This document shows, in pieces, positions 10,804 through 23,014 of a stretch of 64,000 nucleotides of DNA. A program made the position numbers and the translations under genes. Within the stretch, counting starts at the first letter, position 1. Every line of letters starts with the position of its first letter. The notes under the pieces were generated by a model. That model did not search any database. It had not been told where the DNA came from and saw nothing but the letters and a program-made list of their open reading frames with translations. The stretch comes from Berberis thunbergii (Eukaryota > Streptophyta > Magnoliopsida > Ranunculales > Berberidaceae): the NCBI GenBank assembly GCA_003290165.1, contig QNQO01000810.1, positions 434,001-498,000 of the forward strand, written 5' to 3'.

Positions 10804-12010
10804 ATGGCTGAAAGCACAACCAACAAAACCAATGTTTCTCTCATTTCTTCTACTCCTTGCTTTGATGGAATTATCGCCATTAATGTCACTGCCCAACTAC
10901 CTATCAAATTGAACAGCAACAACTTTCCCTCCTGGAAAGCACAATTTGACGCCCTACTATATGGTTATAACCTCATGGGATTTCTTGATGGGAATAAGAC
11001 ATGCCCATCCAAGGAAATTATTGCCGAAGATGGAACATCTATGTCAAATCCAGATTTTGCTATTTGGACTAGGCAAGATAAATTGCTCCTTCATGCAGTC
11101 CTTGCATCTCTTTCAGAAGGAGTTGTGCCTTTGATTGCTGCTGCTACTTCTTCCCGTGATGTTTGGGTAAAACTCCACAAGCTTTACGCTAACAAATCCA
11201 GATCACGGGTAATGAATCTCAAGGAGAAACTTAATCACTTGCAACACCAGTTCTGTTGCATAGTATCTTCAAACCATCAAGGGAATTGCTGATGAGCTAG
11301 CTCTCATTGATACTCATTTAAGTGATGATGATCTGACTATTTTTGCTCTCAATGGCCTTGGCAGCAGCTTTAAGGAGATTTCTGCTGCAATAAGAGCCCG
11401 AGACACTCTTGTTTCGTTTGAAGAACTTCATGACAAGCTGGTAGAACATGAAGCCTTCTTGAAAAGAGAAGAGTCACGTGGTGGCTTAAATGTAACTGTG
11501 AACAGTACTCGTACAAGTTTTGGCAACCATCAATCTCGATATGGCAATGGGCAGAATGGAAATGGACAAAGTAATAATGGGAAGAGGCTCTTTAACAACC
11601 GAAATCACCAAGGAAGGAAGTTCAACAATAATGGTAACAATCAGTCTCAATCCAATGTTGTCTGTCAATTTTGTCAAAAAAAGGGCACACTGCTAGACAA
11701 TGCTATACAGCCAAGAGGCTCATGCAACAACAGCCAGAGGTTCATCAAACCTCTCTTGGGCACTCGTCTTCTTCAAACTGGATTGTGGACTCTGGCGCTT
11801 CTCATCATGTTACTGGGGATCTAACTAATCTTCCTCACCACAAGCCTTATGAAGGTCCTGACGACATTCTCTTGGGTGATGGTTCAGGCCTCAACATTAC
11901 TCACACTGGTTCTTCTACACTCCCTACTACTTCTAAGTCTTTTTGTTTGGCTAATGTGTTATGTGTTCCTTCAATTAAGCAAAACTTAATCTCTGTTTCT
12001 AAGTCAATGG
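10804..12010 (+). pseudogene. Copia gag-protease fragment, truncated
   Basis: The gag frame starts MAESTTNKTN (10,804) and contains the retrotransposon gag motif LNSNNFPSWKAQFDALLYG. A frameshift near 11,260 moves to IKGIADELALIDTHLSDDD. A glycine/asparagine-rich stretch leads into the zinc knuckle CQFCQKKGHTARQC (another frameshift near 11,670) and the aspartic protease motif VDSGASHHVTG. It ends abruptly at LISVSK (~12,005), where ELOF1-locus sequence begins. Integrase, RT, RNase H and the 3' LTR are missing. Confidence 0.85.
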
Positions 12011-12800
12011 GGTCAGTCAATGATGCAAACAGAAAGAAACTCTGGTTTAGTATATATATATATATATTAATTAAAATTTTTTTATTGGGTCAATGACCTT
12101 TTTTATTTATTTATTAATCCATGCCCGAAGGCTACATGACTGACCCTATAGGATTAACCAAATCAGGCCTGAAGGTCCATCGCCTCCGCCTTACATGAAG
12201 ACTCGCTTTCGCTTCGCTCCGGTCTAGTTCATCTAAGCAGGGCAATGTGCTTTTAATAATCGGGCGAAAACTCGCAAAATCCTGGTGAGTCTCAAACCCG
12301 CAACCTCTCACAAGGAGAGTGGATGTCCGACCAACTGAGCTACAATTGGTGGACAGTTTAGTATATATACACTACATAGCCATATTATCACTATCTAAAT
12401 GAACCAGGTTTAGCAAACATACCATTAGCAGTTGTGCAGAACCTCTCTTGGCAAACCCTGCATACTGCTTCCCCAATCAAAATTTTCAAATCACTGCAAC
12501 GTTCCATACAGAAATGGGCTGCTCAATTAATAGTCACTTGTATCACAAGGTGCAATGGGGTGCATGCTTAGAAATCATATCAAACATTTTATTATACTTA
12601 CATGAAGCATTCAACACTTGACGCCTGATTGCAGAACAGACAGGTAAAGTCTGTGTCGAGTTTAGCCATCCTCTTCTTTGGTGCAGGCTTGGCTCTTGAC
12701 CTGCACTTCCCCACTGCAGCAACATACTCAAGTTCTCCTAATCTGTGGACAAACAGGGTGTGGATGGGATTATCAGGAAAACAGAAGCAAGAAAACAAAC
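12011..12800 (-). pseudogene. ELOF1: ELOF1 (transcription elongation factor 1) pseudogene, copy 1
   Basis: On the minus strand ~12,722-12,600 reads GKCRSRAKPAPKKRMAKLDT then CLFCNQASSVECFM, the start of ELOF1 with the first CxxC zinc pair. ~12,505-12,430 reads ILIGEAVCRVCQERFCTTANG, the second exon with the other CxxC pair. The initiator ATG has become GTG, and the last exon is cut by the Copia fragment at ~12,010 and interrupted by a SINE. ELOF1 is an ~80-aa zinc protein that rides with RNA polymerase II. A second remnant lies at 61,598-61,850 in the same relative position of the duplicated block. Confidence 0.75.
12060..12354 (-). mobile_element. tRNA-derived SINE
   Basis: On the minus strand the head reads GTAGCTCAGTTGGTCGGACA (box A-like) followed by GGTTGCGGGTTTGAGACTC (box B-like), and the tail is AT-rich with AATAAATAAATAA. 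It is flanked by a ~14-bp target duplication, GTTTAGTATATATA (12,046-12,059 and 12,356-12,369). It inserted into the ELOF1 remnant. Confidence 0.75.
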
Positions 12801-12811
12801 CAATGCTCTAA

Positions 12812-13790
12812 CATCCCATTTTCTATTCCTGTTAAGTATTTATATAATACATTAAATCTGGCCTAAGTTGAATAACTGGGGAATTTGCAAGGTGGGCAGG
12901 GATATGAATCCCTGTTTAAAAATAACCGGAGATATGTGTCGTTATTTTTTGGTGGGGGGGAAGCTGGCCGGGGAAAGGAATGCACATTGGTATCCCTAGT
13001 TGCAAGACACCACCATTTCTTTCTCTTCATGTAAGTTGTTATAGGCACGCTCCTAAATTTGCTTAAACTGAAACCATCTTCTGTTGGAAGTTAGCTTAAT
13101 ATAACTGATATGTCTTACTCCCAAAGGATATCCCTGAAAAGTGGATTTGCTTGACATTTTAGTGCATATCATGACTGTATTGTATGCCCAAGTATCAGAT
13201 CTGGCATTAAGTTTTAATTTGGCAATGTGGATAAATTGCTAGTGGCATTTGAAAGTATCATTTCGAGACGAAGGTTACTCTACATTTCTGTATGGCACAG
13301 GTGAAATAATACCCAGGTAGAAAGCTAGAATATGAAGTCAAGAGCGACGGAGGGCACACTAGTGAAGAGTTCTCCACAGATAATCCATGTGGCAAAGCAA
13401 TAGCATTGCTTGACTTGAAATCCGGAGTAGTCAAGGTAAGCATGTTTGTATTGTTTTTGACACATGAGCCCCTCGTCAATCGTCATACTTATGGCACTTA
13501 ATATCAATGAAGATTGGTTCGTGCTGTCTGCTGTTATCACACTGTTACAACATTACAACTCTTTGATTGCCAATGGAAATGCGAGTAACTTAACGGAATA
13601 TGATGATTGATGTTAGTGAGGACTACATCTGAGCTGCGTAATATGAAGGATGAGTTTCATGCTCTTTACAGTTAAATGGTTCTTTCCCCATTAGCCCTGA
13701 ATATAATACAAGGATACTTTGAATATATCTAAACTTTTAGTTGATGCTTTTCATTTCTAATTTTTTTGGTATAAAGTCAAGGTCTTCTTA
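12812..13790 (+). pseudogene. GRDP fragment (third copy), decayed
   Basis: 12,812-13,295 is homologous to the last part of GRDP copy-1 intron 6 (5,520-5,995). 13,302-13,435 matches exon 7 (ESLE-like start lost; [18 protein letters not shown] kept) with internal deletions and a disrupted acceptor side. 13,510-13,615 matches the start of exon 8 with deletions and then a stop. 13,640-13,790 matches the GRDP 3' flank (7,190-7,340). Nothing upstream of intron 6 survives. The continuation of this flank resumes at ~32,245. Confidence 0.8.
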
Positions 13791-14400
13791 AGTTGTATTA
13801 TAGGCGTTTGCTAAGTAAAACCACCATTTCCACTGAAGGATATCATCATTTTTTTTTAAATGTGTTGAAGGACACCACCATTGTAAACCATCTCCCACTC
13901 ATTGTTCATCTTGTCTCTTTCTCCCCTTCTTATACTCTCTTCTCCACAATGCCACCATCTCGCCCTGCCACCGCCAGCCGCACCACCACCACCTCTCCTC
14001 CTCTTCCCCTCATTTTCTTCTTATTTTTATTTTTTTATTTTTCTTCTTCATTCTTCTCCATCAATCATCACCACCGCCACCTCTCCTCCTCGTCCCATCT
14101 TTTTTTTTTTTCTTCTTCATCAATTACCCCCACCACCTTTTTTTTCATCCTTTTCCTCTTCCCCTCAGTTCTTTTCCTTTTTCTGCTTCTTCTCCTCTCT
14201 ATTCTCAGAAACAACCCCAGTTTTATCGATGGACGCCGCCATTGTTCATCTTCTTCTCCAACGTTCTCTTTCTCTTTTCTCTTCACTTCTTTGTACATCA
14301 ACAGACAACATAGCCACACCACCCCGCCCCCACCACTGCCAGTCTCCCCTTTCCTATTTTCCCAAACATCCTAACACTCACTCATTCAAAACATACAAAT
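13791..14400. repeat. Pyrimidine-rich low-complexity tract
   Basis: Dominated by CTT/CTC/CCA and T runs. The long overlapping open frames (Ser/Pro/Phe-rich) are what such composition yields in every frame and are not called as genes. Confidence 0.6.
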
Positions 14401-15255
14401 AGAGTATTGTCCCTGACTTTCGACCAACTTATACGCTCGATTGAGATCAATTTTGAAGCTCATCAAAACACGAAAAGTGTAGTACTCAAAGTTTGAACAC
14501 AATTTGAATCATTTGAAAACACACAATTTGAATCATTTGAAAATGTTTTGAAATGAGTAAGTTATGATCATTTTACAAAAATCACTCAAATCTGTCAATT
14601 AAAGAAAACAATGTATTGTCCCTGACTTTCGACCAATTTATACACTCGATTGAGACCGATTCTCAAGCATATCAAAACATGAAAAATGTATTACTTTGAA
14701 TCATGGAATGAGTTTTCGTGAAATCATCAAAAATTTTGGTTTTCTAAATTAAAGGCGAAATATAAATTTACATTTTTTAAGGTTTTTTCAAAATAATTTG
14801 GATTTTTTCTAAAATTTTTTGAGTTTTTTTCTTCGTAAAATTTAGTTTTTTTGCCAAAAATAAACAAAACTCAGTGACCCAATTTTCATTTGTTCGAAGG
14901 CTTTTTCGACAAATTTCGGAGTTTTTTTTCATAAAATTTGAGTTTTTTCTAATTATCATTTCTTCTAATTATTTATTGATGTTTTAAACAATTCCCATGA
15001 TTTTCTAATTACATATTGATTTTCATGTTTGTTTCATTTATTTGTATTTAGGTTTCATTTAATGTGTTTAACAGATTTATTTACTTGCATTTTTATCGCA
15101 TATTTCATATGCCCTCAAAATGCATTATATATATATATTTCATATATCCTCTAAATTTTACGTTTTTTCTTTACAAACCGAAATATTTCTAAAATCAGGA
15201 GACTGAAATTAACTCAAAACATGAAATCACAATCCTTGCTCTGAATTATCTAATG
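14401..15255. repeat. Left part of a foldback repeat, split by nested insertions
   Basis: TATTGTCCCTGACTTTCGACCA occurs twice (14,405 and 14,612), with CACAATTTGAATCATTTGAAAA units between. The reverse complements of these modules occur at 23,990-24,200 and 32,170-32,225. The remainder is AT-rich with TTTTTT-GAG motifs. 15,165-15,240 resembles 60,190-60,265. Confidence 0.55.
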
Positions 15256-15260
15256 AACAT

Positions 15261-15934
15261 TGTTGCAGTCAATTTTTGTTCTCTGCTTGACCTTGATTTG
15301 CTGACTTGCACAAGGAAAACACATGAGCTACGGACCATCGTTGTGGTGGCCGATGGCACTCCAATGCTAAAGTCAGACAAAGACCTTAGGAATGCTTAAA
15401 GCTGTAAATAGTGAATTTTGTAGGTACCTTTGTTCACCAACTTCCTGTCTTATTTATAGTGCTAGAGTCCTGGTTGGACCAGGCTATCGATGACGTAGTC
15501 TAGGAAAAGAGATATTCTTGGAGATCCTTCTAAATAGGAGTCGTCTTAAGGAGGGAAGTTTCTCTGTTAGACCTGTGCTCTTAGATACGCAGGAGATAGT
15601 TCTCAATTGGAGTTTGTTCATAGGTGGAGGTTTCCACGTACGACGTATACTCTAGTATTTGTTTTCTAGTTGGAGACAAAGTACTATTGACTTGCCCGTT
15701 CGAAGCTGGTCCCCAAGATACTTGCCTAAATAGGTTTTATGGGTATTGAGGATGGTTGTGAGACGTATGGGCTTAAAAAGACGCAGTAATTCAGGTCCTT
15801 ATAGCGGATTGCATTTCGCGGGCTTGATGCCGCCTGGGTCGGATCAATACTAGGCTGATGCTTGGGCCTGTTATTTCTAGAGACTATCATGACACTGTAC
15901 GGTGTAGATGAAATGACGATTCGGTGTATCATCA
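15261..15934 (-). repeat. 3' LTR of the Gypsy element
   Basis: 674 bp, beginning TGTTGCA and ending GTATCATCA on the plus strand. Alignable along its length with 23,015-23,677. Confidence 0.85.
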
Positions 15935-16218
15935 GCTGCTCCCCCTGAGTTAGTGGGGTGTCTAGTCGGTCCACTAAATCTCTAAAAAATAATTGTACCG
16001 TCATATTGATTGAACCCAAAGCGTCGTCTCGAGCGACACATAACATTAATGAATACGTGACTGCTCAATAAGAAGAGGTACGATTTCATGGTCCTTATAA
16101 ACAACCATTGCTCCAATGAAGAGTTCTTTTACATTTTCTGATGCATCGTCTTGTCTCTGCTTTGTGTTTTCTTTTGTGTGAGTGTTCTTTTGCAAAGTTT
16201 GATTTGCACTTTTCTTCA

Positions 16219-16908
16219 ATGGCGGCTAACGTTGAACTTACTCCCACACAGAAGTTGTCTTACACTTGCTATAAGCTCTTTGAAGATAGCTCGATTGATG
16301 AAACCAAGTTAATTAGGCTTCAGGGTCTATCAAATTCCCAAAGATTTGGAGCCTTTGCCTGTGTTCATGGTTAAGACTCAGCTGGCTCCGAACGGGTTTA
16401 AGATTTTGACTGCGATCCTCATTAGAGCGCATTATGCTGGCCTTCGATTTACTATGGTGATAGTTCATCATCTGACCGCCGCTCGATTGGATTCTATAGA
16501 TATTTGTGTTTTGAACACCTCTGATTGCTTGCATCCTGCAACGAATGATATTGAGCCTTGGCAAAAGTATTGGTTTCTGGCTTCAGCGAATTCCCCATAC
16601 TTCAGGTTGGGAGGACGTCGGGTTCCCATATTCTTCTAGTTTGATCTTAGTAAGTGCTTTGTCACATGTCCGTGCTGAGTTGAAGCACCTAAAAGGTGTT
16701 GTGGACAAGTGGTCGTCTGATCTGCAAGCTTAGATTGTTGAGAGGAAGCGAGCTGAGACCGAATGGGCTGTTATACGATGTCGTTGGAGGTCGTTCGGGG
16801 CAGACTATAACTTCTGTTGCTTTTGGAACTATCATGCTGGAAGAAAGTCCTAGCTCTTCGAGACTGGCTATTGAGGAAACCGTTTTGTTCCCGGCTGTTC
16901 CAAAATAG
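16219..16908 (+). pseudogene. Antisense additional ORF of the Tat-type element
   Basis: Opposite in strand to gag-pol, between integrase and the 3' LTR. It starts MAANVELTPTQKLSYTCYKL; after a frameshift near 16,325 it continues IPKDLEPLPVF, APNGFKILTAILIRAHYAGL and then WQKYWFLASANS, with a third frame after ~16,620. Several plant Tat-lineage elements (Grande, RIRE2 and relatives) carry an antisense ORF at this place with unresolved function. Frameshifts make this copy non-functional. Confidence 0.6.
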
Positions 16909-17039
16909 TTGTAATGTTTTTCTTAGGACAAAAACAAAACTTTTAATGAAAGTCACATTTTGTAACTTTGATTGTTTGTCTTGTATTGTCATGCCATTGT
17001 GTCTTCCTTAGAAGCTTTCAACCCATGCCGCAGGATGTG

Positions 17040-18470
17040 AAATTAGTATTTTCGGGCCCTTCATGCTGGTAGATGGTCTGTGTTGTCAGTTGAGTTGCAT
17101 CAAAACTGACCGTGTTGAGCAACCATTGTCTACAGTCGAGTTGCAATGGTCCCTGGCGAGTCACCGCCATGAGTCGTATAACCATTGAATATACTCTTAC
17201 TTCATAAGTCATAGTTGTCCGTGCACAGTGGACTAAGCGTTGGTATGTTCCAGAAGCTGTCGTTATCAGTAGGAACTGACTAAGCTTACCTAGTGAGGTT
17301 TGGAGATCATTGTCTGTTGGCGAGTCGTCATCATTAGGCGTAAGAGCGTTGACCGAGCTGTAATCAAATTCGGCGACCATGGTCTGTAGAAGAGCAATGG
17401 TCCCATGGCAAGCCGTCGACATCAGTCGAAACTGATTAGGCTCCACCTTCTACACCTACGCAAAGCGAGTTACAGATTTGGGTGATGAAAATTTGGCGAC
17501 CATGGTCTGTAGAATAGCGGCGGTCTTGGGCAAGCCATCGACATCAGTCGGAACTAAATAGGCTTCCACCTTCCAAACGTTTTAAACCCGCATAGAGTGA
17601 ACTAGCGATTTGGGAGATGAAAATTCGGCGACCATGGTTTGTAGAAGAACAATGGTCCTTTGGCAAGCCATCGACATCAGTCGAAACTGACTATGCTTCC
17701 ACCTTTCAAATCATCTACACCCGCGCAGAGTGAGCTATAGATTTGGATGTTGACCAGAAGTTGTCGTCAGTCGTCACTGACTAGGCTTACTTGATCGGGT
17801 TCGACGAACATTGTCTGTAGAAGTGCAATGATCCCTTGGTGAGTCGTCGTCATCAGGCGCGAGAGCGCTTACTAGACTCCCACTTCCTAGGCCATCGTCA
17901 TCCGCATGCAGCGAACTAGACGTCTGGAACACTAGAAGTCGTCGTCATCAGTCGCACACTGATTAAGCTTACCTGGTTAGGTTCGGGGATCATTGTATGT
18001 ATAAGAGCAATGATCCCTTGACGAATCATCGTCATCAGGCATGGGAGCGCTGACTAGACTCCCACTTCCTAGGCCATCGTCATTTGCGCACAGTGGACTA
18101 GGTGTCGGGAGCACTAGAAGTTGTCGTCACCAGTCGCGCACTAACTAAGCTTACCTGGTTAAGTTCGACGATCATTGTCTGTAGACGAGCAATGATCCCT
18201 TGGCAAGTTGTTTTCATTAGGCGTGAGAGCGTTGACTTGACTCCCACTTCCTAGGCCATCCTCATCCGCACACAATGAACTAGACGTTGGGAGCACCATA
18301 AGTCATTGTCATCAATCATGCACTGACTAAGCTTACCTGGTTAGGTTCGGTGATAATTGTCTGTAGAAGAGCAATGATCCCTTGGCAAGTCATCATCATC
18401 AGGCGTGAGAGCGTTGACTAGATTCTCACTTCCTAGGCCAGCGTCATCCACACGCAGCAGATTAGGTGTC
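17040..18470. repeat. Tandem repeat array in the Gypsy 3' untranslated region
   Basis: The module GCAATGATCCCTTGG recurs at about 17,825, 18,007, 18,189 and 18,371 (period ~182 bp). Diverged modules with GACATCAGTCG and TTCGGCGACCATGG recur at ~130-150-bp spacing through 17,340-17,700. Such arrays downstream of integrase are known in Tat/Ogre elements and can seed satellites. Confidence 0.8.
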
Positions 18471-18647
18471 GAGATGGATATTTCAGATATGGCCATGGCG
18501 GGATGATTGGACGCTACGTTGGTTGTAACGAATTGTAGTGGAAGTTCAGTAAAATCATATTTTTTAGGCGCTCTACATTCCATGGTCATTTAAGTCTGTC
18601 ACCGTTCACGTCTTCCAACCAATATGTACCTGGCCTGTTGACCTTGG

Positions 18648-19627
18648 TCACCCTATATGGTCCTTCCCAATTTGGGTTAAGCTTAATTGCATTCGCTTCT
18701 TTGGTGTTCTAATGAGTTTTTCTGAGTACACGGTGTTCCACTCCAAATTCACGTGGCTTAACCTTCTTGTGTAGTATTGTGCTATTCGTTGATGGTAGGC
18801 AACTATTTTGGCAGAAGCTTGATCTAGCTTTTCCTCGAGGAAGTCCAGTCTGATGCGCAAGGCTTTGTTATTATCATCTGCTCTGAACTCTTCCATTCGG
18901 AAAGTAGGCACTTCGAGTTCCACCAGAACCATGGCTTCTGACCCATAGGCTAGGGTGAACTCCAGTCGGAGTTCTTTTGGTTGTCTGATACGCCCAGAGT
19001 ATTCCTGGTAGCTCTTAAACCCATTTTTCCTTGGCTGCGTCAAACTTTCTTTTGATCGATTCCAAGATTGTTTCATTAGTAACCTTCGCTTGGCCGTTGG
19101 CTTGTGGATGCCCTGGCGAGGAGAAACGGTGACTGATGTTCAAACTTTCACATAGTTTTTTAACTTTGCTACCTACAAATTTAGTTCCATTATCGCTGAC
19201 CAATACTCTGAGGATGCCAAACCTGCAGACGATGGTTGCCCATATGAACTTCTCTATTTGGATTTTCCCTATCTTGGATAGGGGTTCTGCTTCAACCCAT
19301 TTGGTGAAGTAGTCGACTGCCACAAGAAGGAACTTGTTCCTTTTTTCCAGTTGATGCTGGGAGTGGTTCGACGATGTCCATCCCCCATTGTGTGAATGGC
19401 TACAGATTAGTCATCGGTGTCGGTGGTTGGGCATGCATTTGCGTATATGGCACGCATCTCTGACATTTGTCGCATTTACGGACAATACCTTTGGTGTCTC
19501 GTTGCATCGTCGGCCAATAATACCCAAGGGTTAGAGCTTTGTGAGCAAAGGTTCTCCTACCCGGATGATTTCCACATATTTCGTCATGGATATTTCTTAG
19601 GACCTGATTCGCTTTAGAGGGGGACAT
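18648..19627 (-). pseudogene. Gypsy integrase region
   Basis: Three frames on the minus strand. 19,627-19,400 carries the HHCC-type zinc region (HPGRRTFAHKAL..YYWPTM..CDKCQRC). 19,323-19,015 carries the catalytic core (AVDYFTKWVEAEPL, LVSDNGTKFVG, ANGQAKVTNETIL). 19,076-18,648 carries the C-terminal part (LAYGSEAMVLVE). Frame breaks separate them. Confidence 0.85.
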
Positions 19628-20287
19628 GCATTGGAGTAGGGGTCTGGTTGTTGATCTCCTGTATAACTTGTTGTTTAAGAAAGTATACGCACTGCTATGC
19701 TTCTAAGTTTTTTGGTTTCGACCTTCTCGGCCGATAGGGCTCCGTTTTCGATGTATTAATCAGAGCCATCCAACTATCTTATTTGCTTGTGGCACAAACA
19801 TTGTTGGGTCCTTCTTAGTCAAGGCTTGACTGCTTTTGGTATTCGATGAGACCATTTGAGACTTCTGCGGAGGCTGAGGTTTCCTTGGCTAATGAATCAG
19901 CTCTTTTATTGTCGTCTCAGTGGCATTGTAAAAGTTCACATATCTTGAACCCACTTCTTGTGCGGAGTACCTTTTCGCGGTAGACTATCATGCAGGGATC
20001 TTTGTTGTTGAATTCTCATTTGACCTGGTTGATTATCAGTCTTGAGTCGCTATACGTTGTTAGCAAATCTATCCCAATCCCCTTTACTAGCCTTAGGCCA
20101 AACATGAGGGCCTCATATTCAGCTTCATTATTTAAGACGGAAAATCGAACCTAACAACTTTCTCGAGGGTAAAACCGCTTAGGGAGCAGATGGGTGATTC
20201 TAGCCTCATTTGCTTTTCTTGTTGATGACCCATCACAATGCAATGTCCCTCCTTAATTGTCTGAATCTTGGGCTTGAAGGTCTGCCC

Positions 20288-20944
20288 TTAGTTCCTCTCC
20301 GCCAATAAACTCAGCGATGAAGTCCACCAGTGCTTGGGCTTTGATGACAGTTTTGAGGCATAACTTATGTCAAACTGCTCGAGTTCTACTGACGATTTCA
20401 CCATTCTACTAGATAGCTCTGGCTTGTGCAGTACCATACGGAGTGGGTGCCTGGTCAGAACTGTTATATAGTGGGTCTGAAAATAAGAACTCAATTTCCT
20501 CGAGGATATGACCAATGCTAGAACTAATTTCTCTAGGTCTGGGTAATGTGCCTCCGCTTCCACGAAGGTCTTGCTGGTCTAGTACACTGGTATTTGGATT
20601 CCTTGATCATCACGCACAGGGGTTGAACTAACGACATGTTTGGAGACGGCAAGTATAAGTAAAACATTTATCTTATTGCCATTTTTTAGAGCAGTTTGAG
20701 GCTCCCCATGTACGCCTTCAAATTTTGGAAGGCTTGCTCACACTCTTCATCCCACGAGAATCCTTTGCTTTCTACTCAGTATTTTGAAGAAATTAAGGCA
20801 TTCGTTGGATGATTTGGATATAAACCTATTGAGCGTTGCCACCTTCCTAGTCAGACTCTGAACGTCTCTGATGTTGGCGGGGGGTTTCATGTCGAGAAGA
20901 GCTTGAACTTGCTTTGGATCAACTTCGATTCCCTTTTGGTTCAT
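20288..20944 (-). pseudogene. Gypsy RT end and RNase H region
   Basis: 20,944-20,747 reads the RT thumb/connection (GIEVDPKQVQALLDMKPP). 20,563-20,288 reads Tat-type RNase H (HYPDLEKLVLALVISSRKL, ELSSRMVKSSVELEQFDISY). Stops separate the frames. Confidence 0.8.
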
Positions 20945-21213
20945 TATGTAACTTAGGAACTTCTCTTACTCGACTCCGAACGTACTCTTTTGTTGGGGAT
21001 GCGGAGGCTCTTGACCAGCATATCATCTATGTTCTTGCTGATTTGTTCTTTGAACATTCAGTTCACCAGTTGTTGATACGTTGCACTCGCGTTCTTCAAG
21101 TCGAATGACCACACTTTGTAGCAATATATTCCCTTATCAGTATGATATAGGTATTTTCTTGATATGGGGGTGCATTAATATTTGGTTGTAGCTTGAGTAG
21201 GCGTCCATGAATC

Positions 21214-21546
21214 TCAGGAGGTTGTGTCCGGATGTGGTTTCCACGATCTTATCAATGCGGGAAGTGGGAAGCTATCATTCGGGCACGCCTTGTTCAAGTC
21301 CGTGTAGTCTATGCAGGCTCTCCACTTCTCATTCTTCTTCCTTACTAGTATGGTGTTTGCTAGACAGTCCGGGTATCGCGCTTCTTTGATCATGTCCGCA
21401 TTGAGTAACCGTTGTACCTCCTTGTTGATGATTTTATTTCTTTCAGGTGTCACAAGCCTCTTTTTCTGTCGTGTGGTTTTCCTTGTGGGATCCACTTGTA
21501 GGTGATGAGTGATCACTGACGAATCGATTCCTACCATGCCTCTCAT
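21214..21546 (-). pseudogene. Gypsy reverse transcriptase, N-terminal part
   Basis: Reads HHLQVDPTRKTTRQKKRL, EVQRLLNADMIKEARYPDCL and RACIDYTDLNKACPNDSFPLP, the classic start of a plant Gypsy RT domain of Tat type. The YxDD region downstream (~20,950-21,210) is broken by frameshifts. Confidence 0.85.
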
Positions 21547-21977
21547 GGTCCAGGCAAAGATATCCTGGTTTTGCTGTAGTAGCTTTGTCAGCTGCTTTGT
21601 TAACTCTTTGTCAGCTGCTTTGTTAACTCTTTGCTTAAGCGGGAACCTATCTGAACGACCCTATTGTTGAGAGGACCGTCGAGGTAAACCGTGATGATTT
21701 CTTCTTCCGATTGATCGATGTTGTGTGTGCCCCGGGAGCTCACTGTAGCTTCATCGTCTGAGATTGGTTGCTCTATCCCAACTTATTTAGCAAGATTCCT
21801 GGTTGCGGGCTTAGTCGCTAGCTGAAAATTATCAGGCTATTGTGAGGTCACGTATTGGCATTTTCTGGCAGTTGCTTGATCGCCTTGTATGGTACCAATT
21901 GTTTGATTGACTAGGTACTTGATGCATTGGTGTAAAGTGAAAACTACTGCTCCCATTTGGTGTAGCCAAGGCTTCCC

Positions 21978-22214
21978 TTAGACAACGTTATAAGTGGACG
22001 ACGCGTTGATTACTACAAACTCTTGAAACAAGATTTTATGAAACGGTGGCTCTCCTGCGACTACTGTTAGTTGTATCTTTCCCACCGGGAAGCGCTTTTT
22101 ACCTCTAAAATCAATCATTGGATGGCTATCAGAAGTTAGGACCTCTTCCTTTAGCTGCATGTTATAAAACGTGCGGAGGAATAGAACGTTCAATGAGCTC
22201 CCTGTGTCCACCAA
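21978..22214 (-). pseudogene. Gypsy aspartic protease
   Basis: MVDTGSSLNVLFLRTF contains the DTGSS active-site motif, followed by MIDFRGKKRFPVGKIQL and INASSTYNVV. The flap and active-site features are those of retroviral-type proteases. Confidence 0.8.
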
Positions 22215-22229
22215 GGATCTTCTTACTTC

Positions 22230-22830
22230 CTAGCTTACTAAGGAGATCGTGACTACCAGAGTGTCATTATGGGGAAGTTGGACGCCCCAAAGGTCTTTGT
22301 CCGTAAAGGCTAGTGATATCGGAATATCATGGCTCCGAGCACGTGACATCTGTTGGTGATCACATATCACTCGGATCCTCATTTCCCCGAGGGCTATTTT
22401 TCTAGACCTATTTGATCGTTCGGATTTGGAATGTGCCCCATGGAGGACATGTATCGTGCTTGTCGATTCGTCCCTTAGTGACAAAGAGTTTCTTTTCGGA
22501 TTTTGCCTTTTTCCTGGCAATCCGTTCCTCGTCTACAACAATGTAATTATGTGCTTCCTTTACCAGATTCGCCATATTTTTCAGAGGGTCCAAAGTTAGG
22601 AAGTTATAGAATTTGTTGTTCCTCAAACCGACGGTGAAGGACGCGAATGTTGTTGCGTCGTTACAAACGTTGACGAAAGTCAACTTGTCATTGAAGTGCA
22701 TGACGTATGTACTTAATGTCTCATCTAGCTTCTGCTTTATGGATTTGAGTATCTTCACCATTCGCAAGATCTGTTGTATGTGGGATGATTGCATATCCAT
22801 CCTGGGGCCCGTTGCTGTTGTTGTTGGCAC
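22230..22830 (-). pseudogene. Gypsy gag
   Basis: Minus-strand frame includes KQKLDETLSTYVMHFND and FTVGLRNNKFYNFLTLDPLK, the plant retrotransposon gag pattern, then a basic stretch ERIARKKAKSEKKL. The N-terminus is lost and the 3' part is in another frame. Confidence 0.75.
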
Positions 22831-23014
22831 GGGGGTGCGAGTCTATTCCCCCAGTGTCACCGATACTGCCGGAAGTGGTTGTACAACGCTAGTCTGAGTG
22901 TTCGATGCGTCCCCTGGTCTCCATTGTTACGGGATCTAGTGGCCACCATCTTTTTGAACTCTGAATAGAGATGATGTTAGTGCTTTGCTAGGAACTCTGT
23001 CGTCCGTGCCAAAC

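Noticed and set aside
13793..14402. Long Ser/Pro/Phe-rich open frames
   Set aside because: Pyrimidine-rich low complexity keeps several frames open at once; no domain or splice evidence.
17340..18470. CRISPR-like spaced repeats
   Set aside because: Units are long, diverged and contiguous within a plant Gypsy element; no short repeats with unique spacers and no cas genes.
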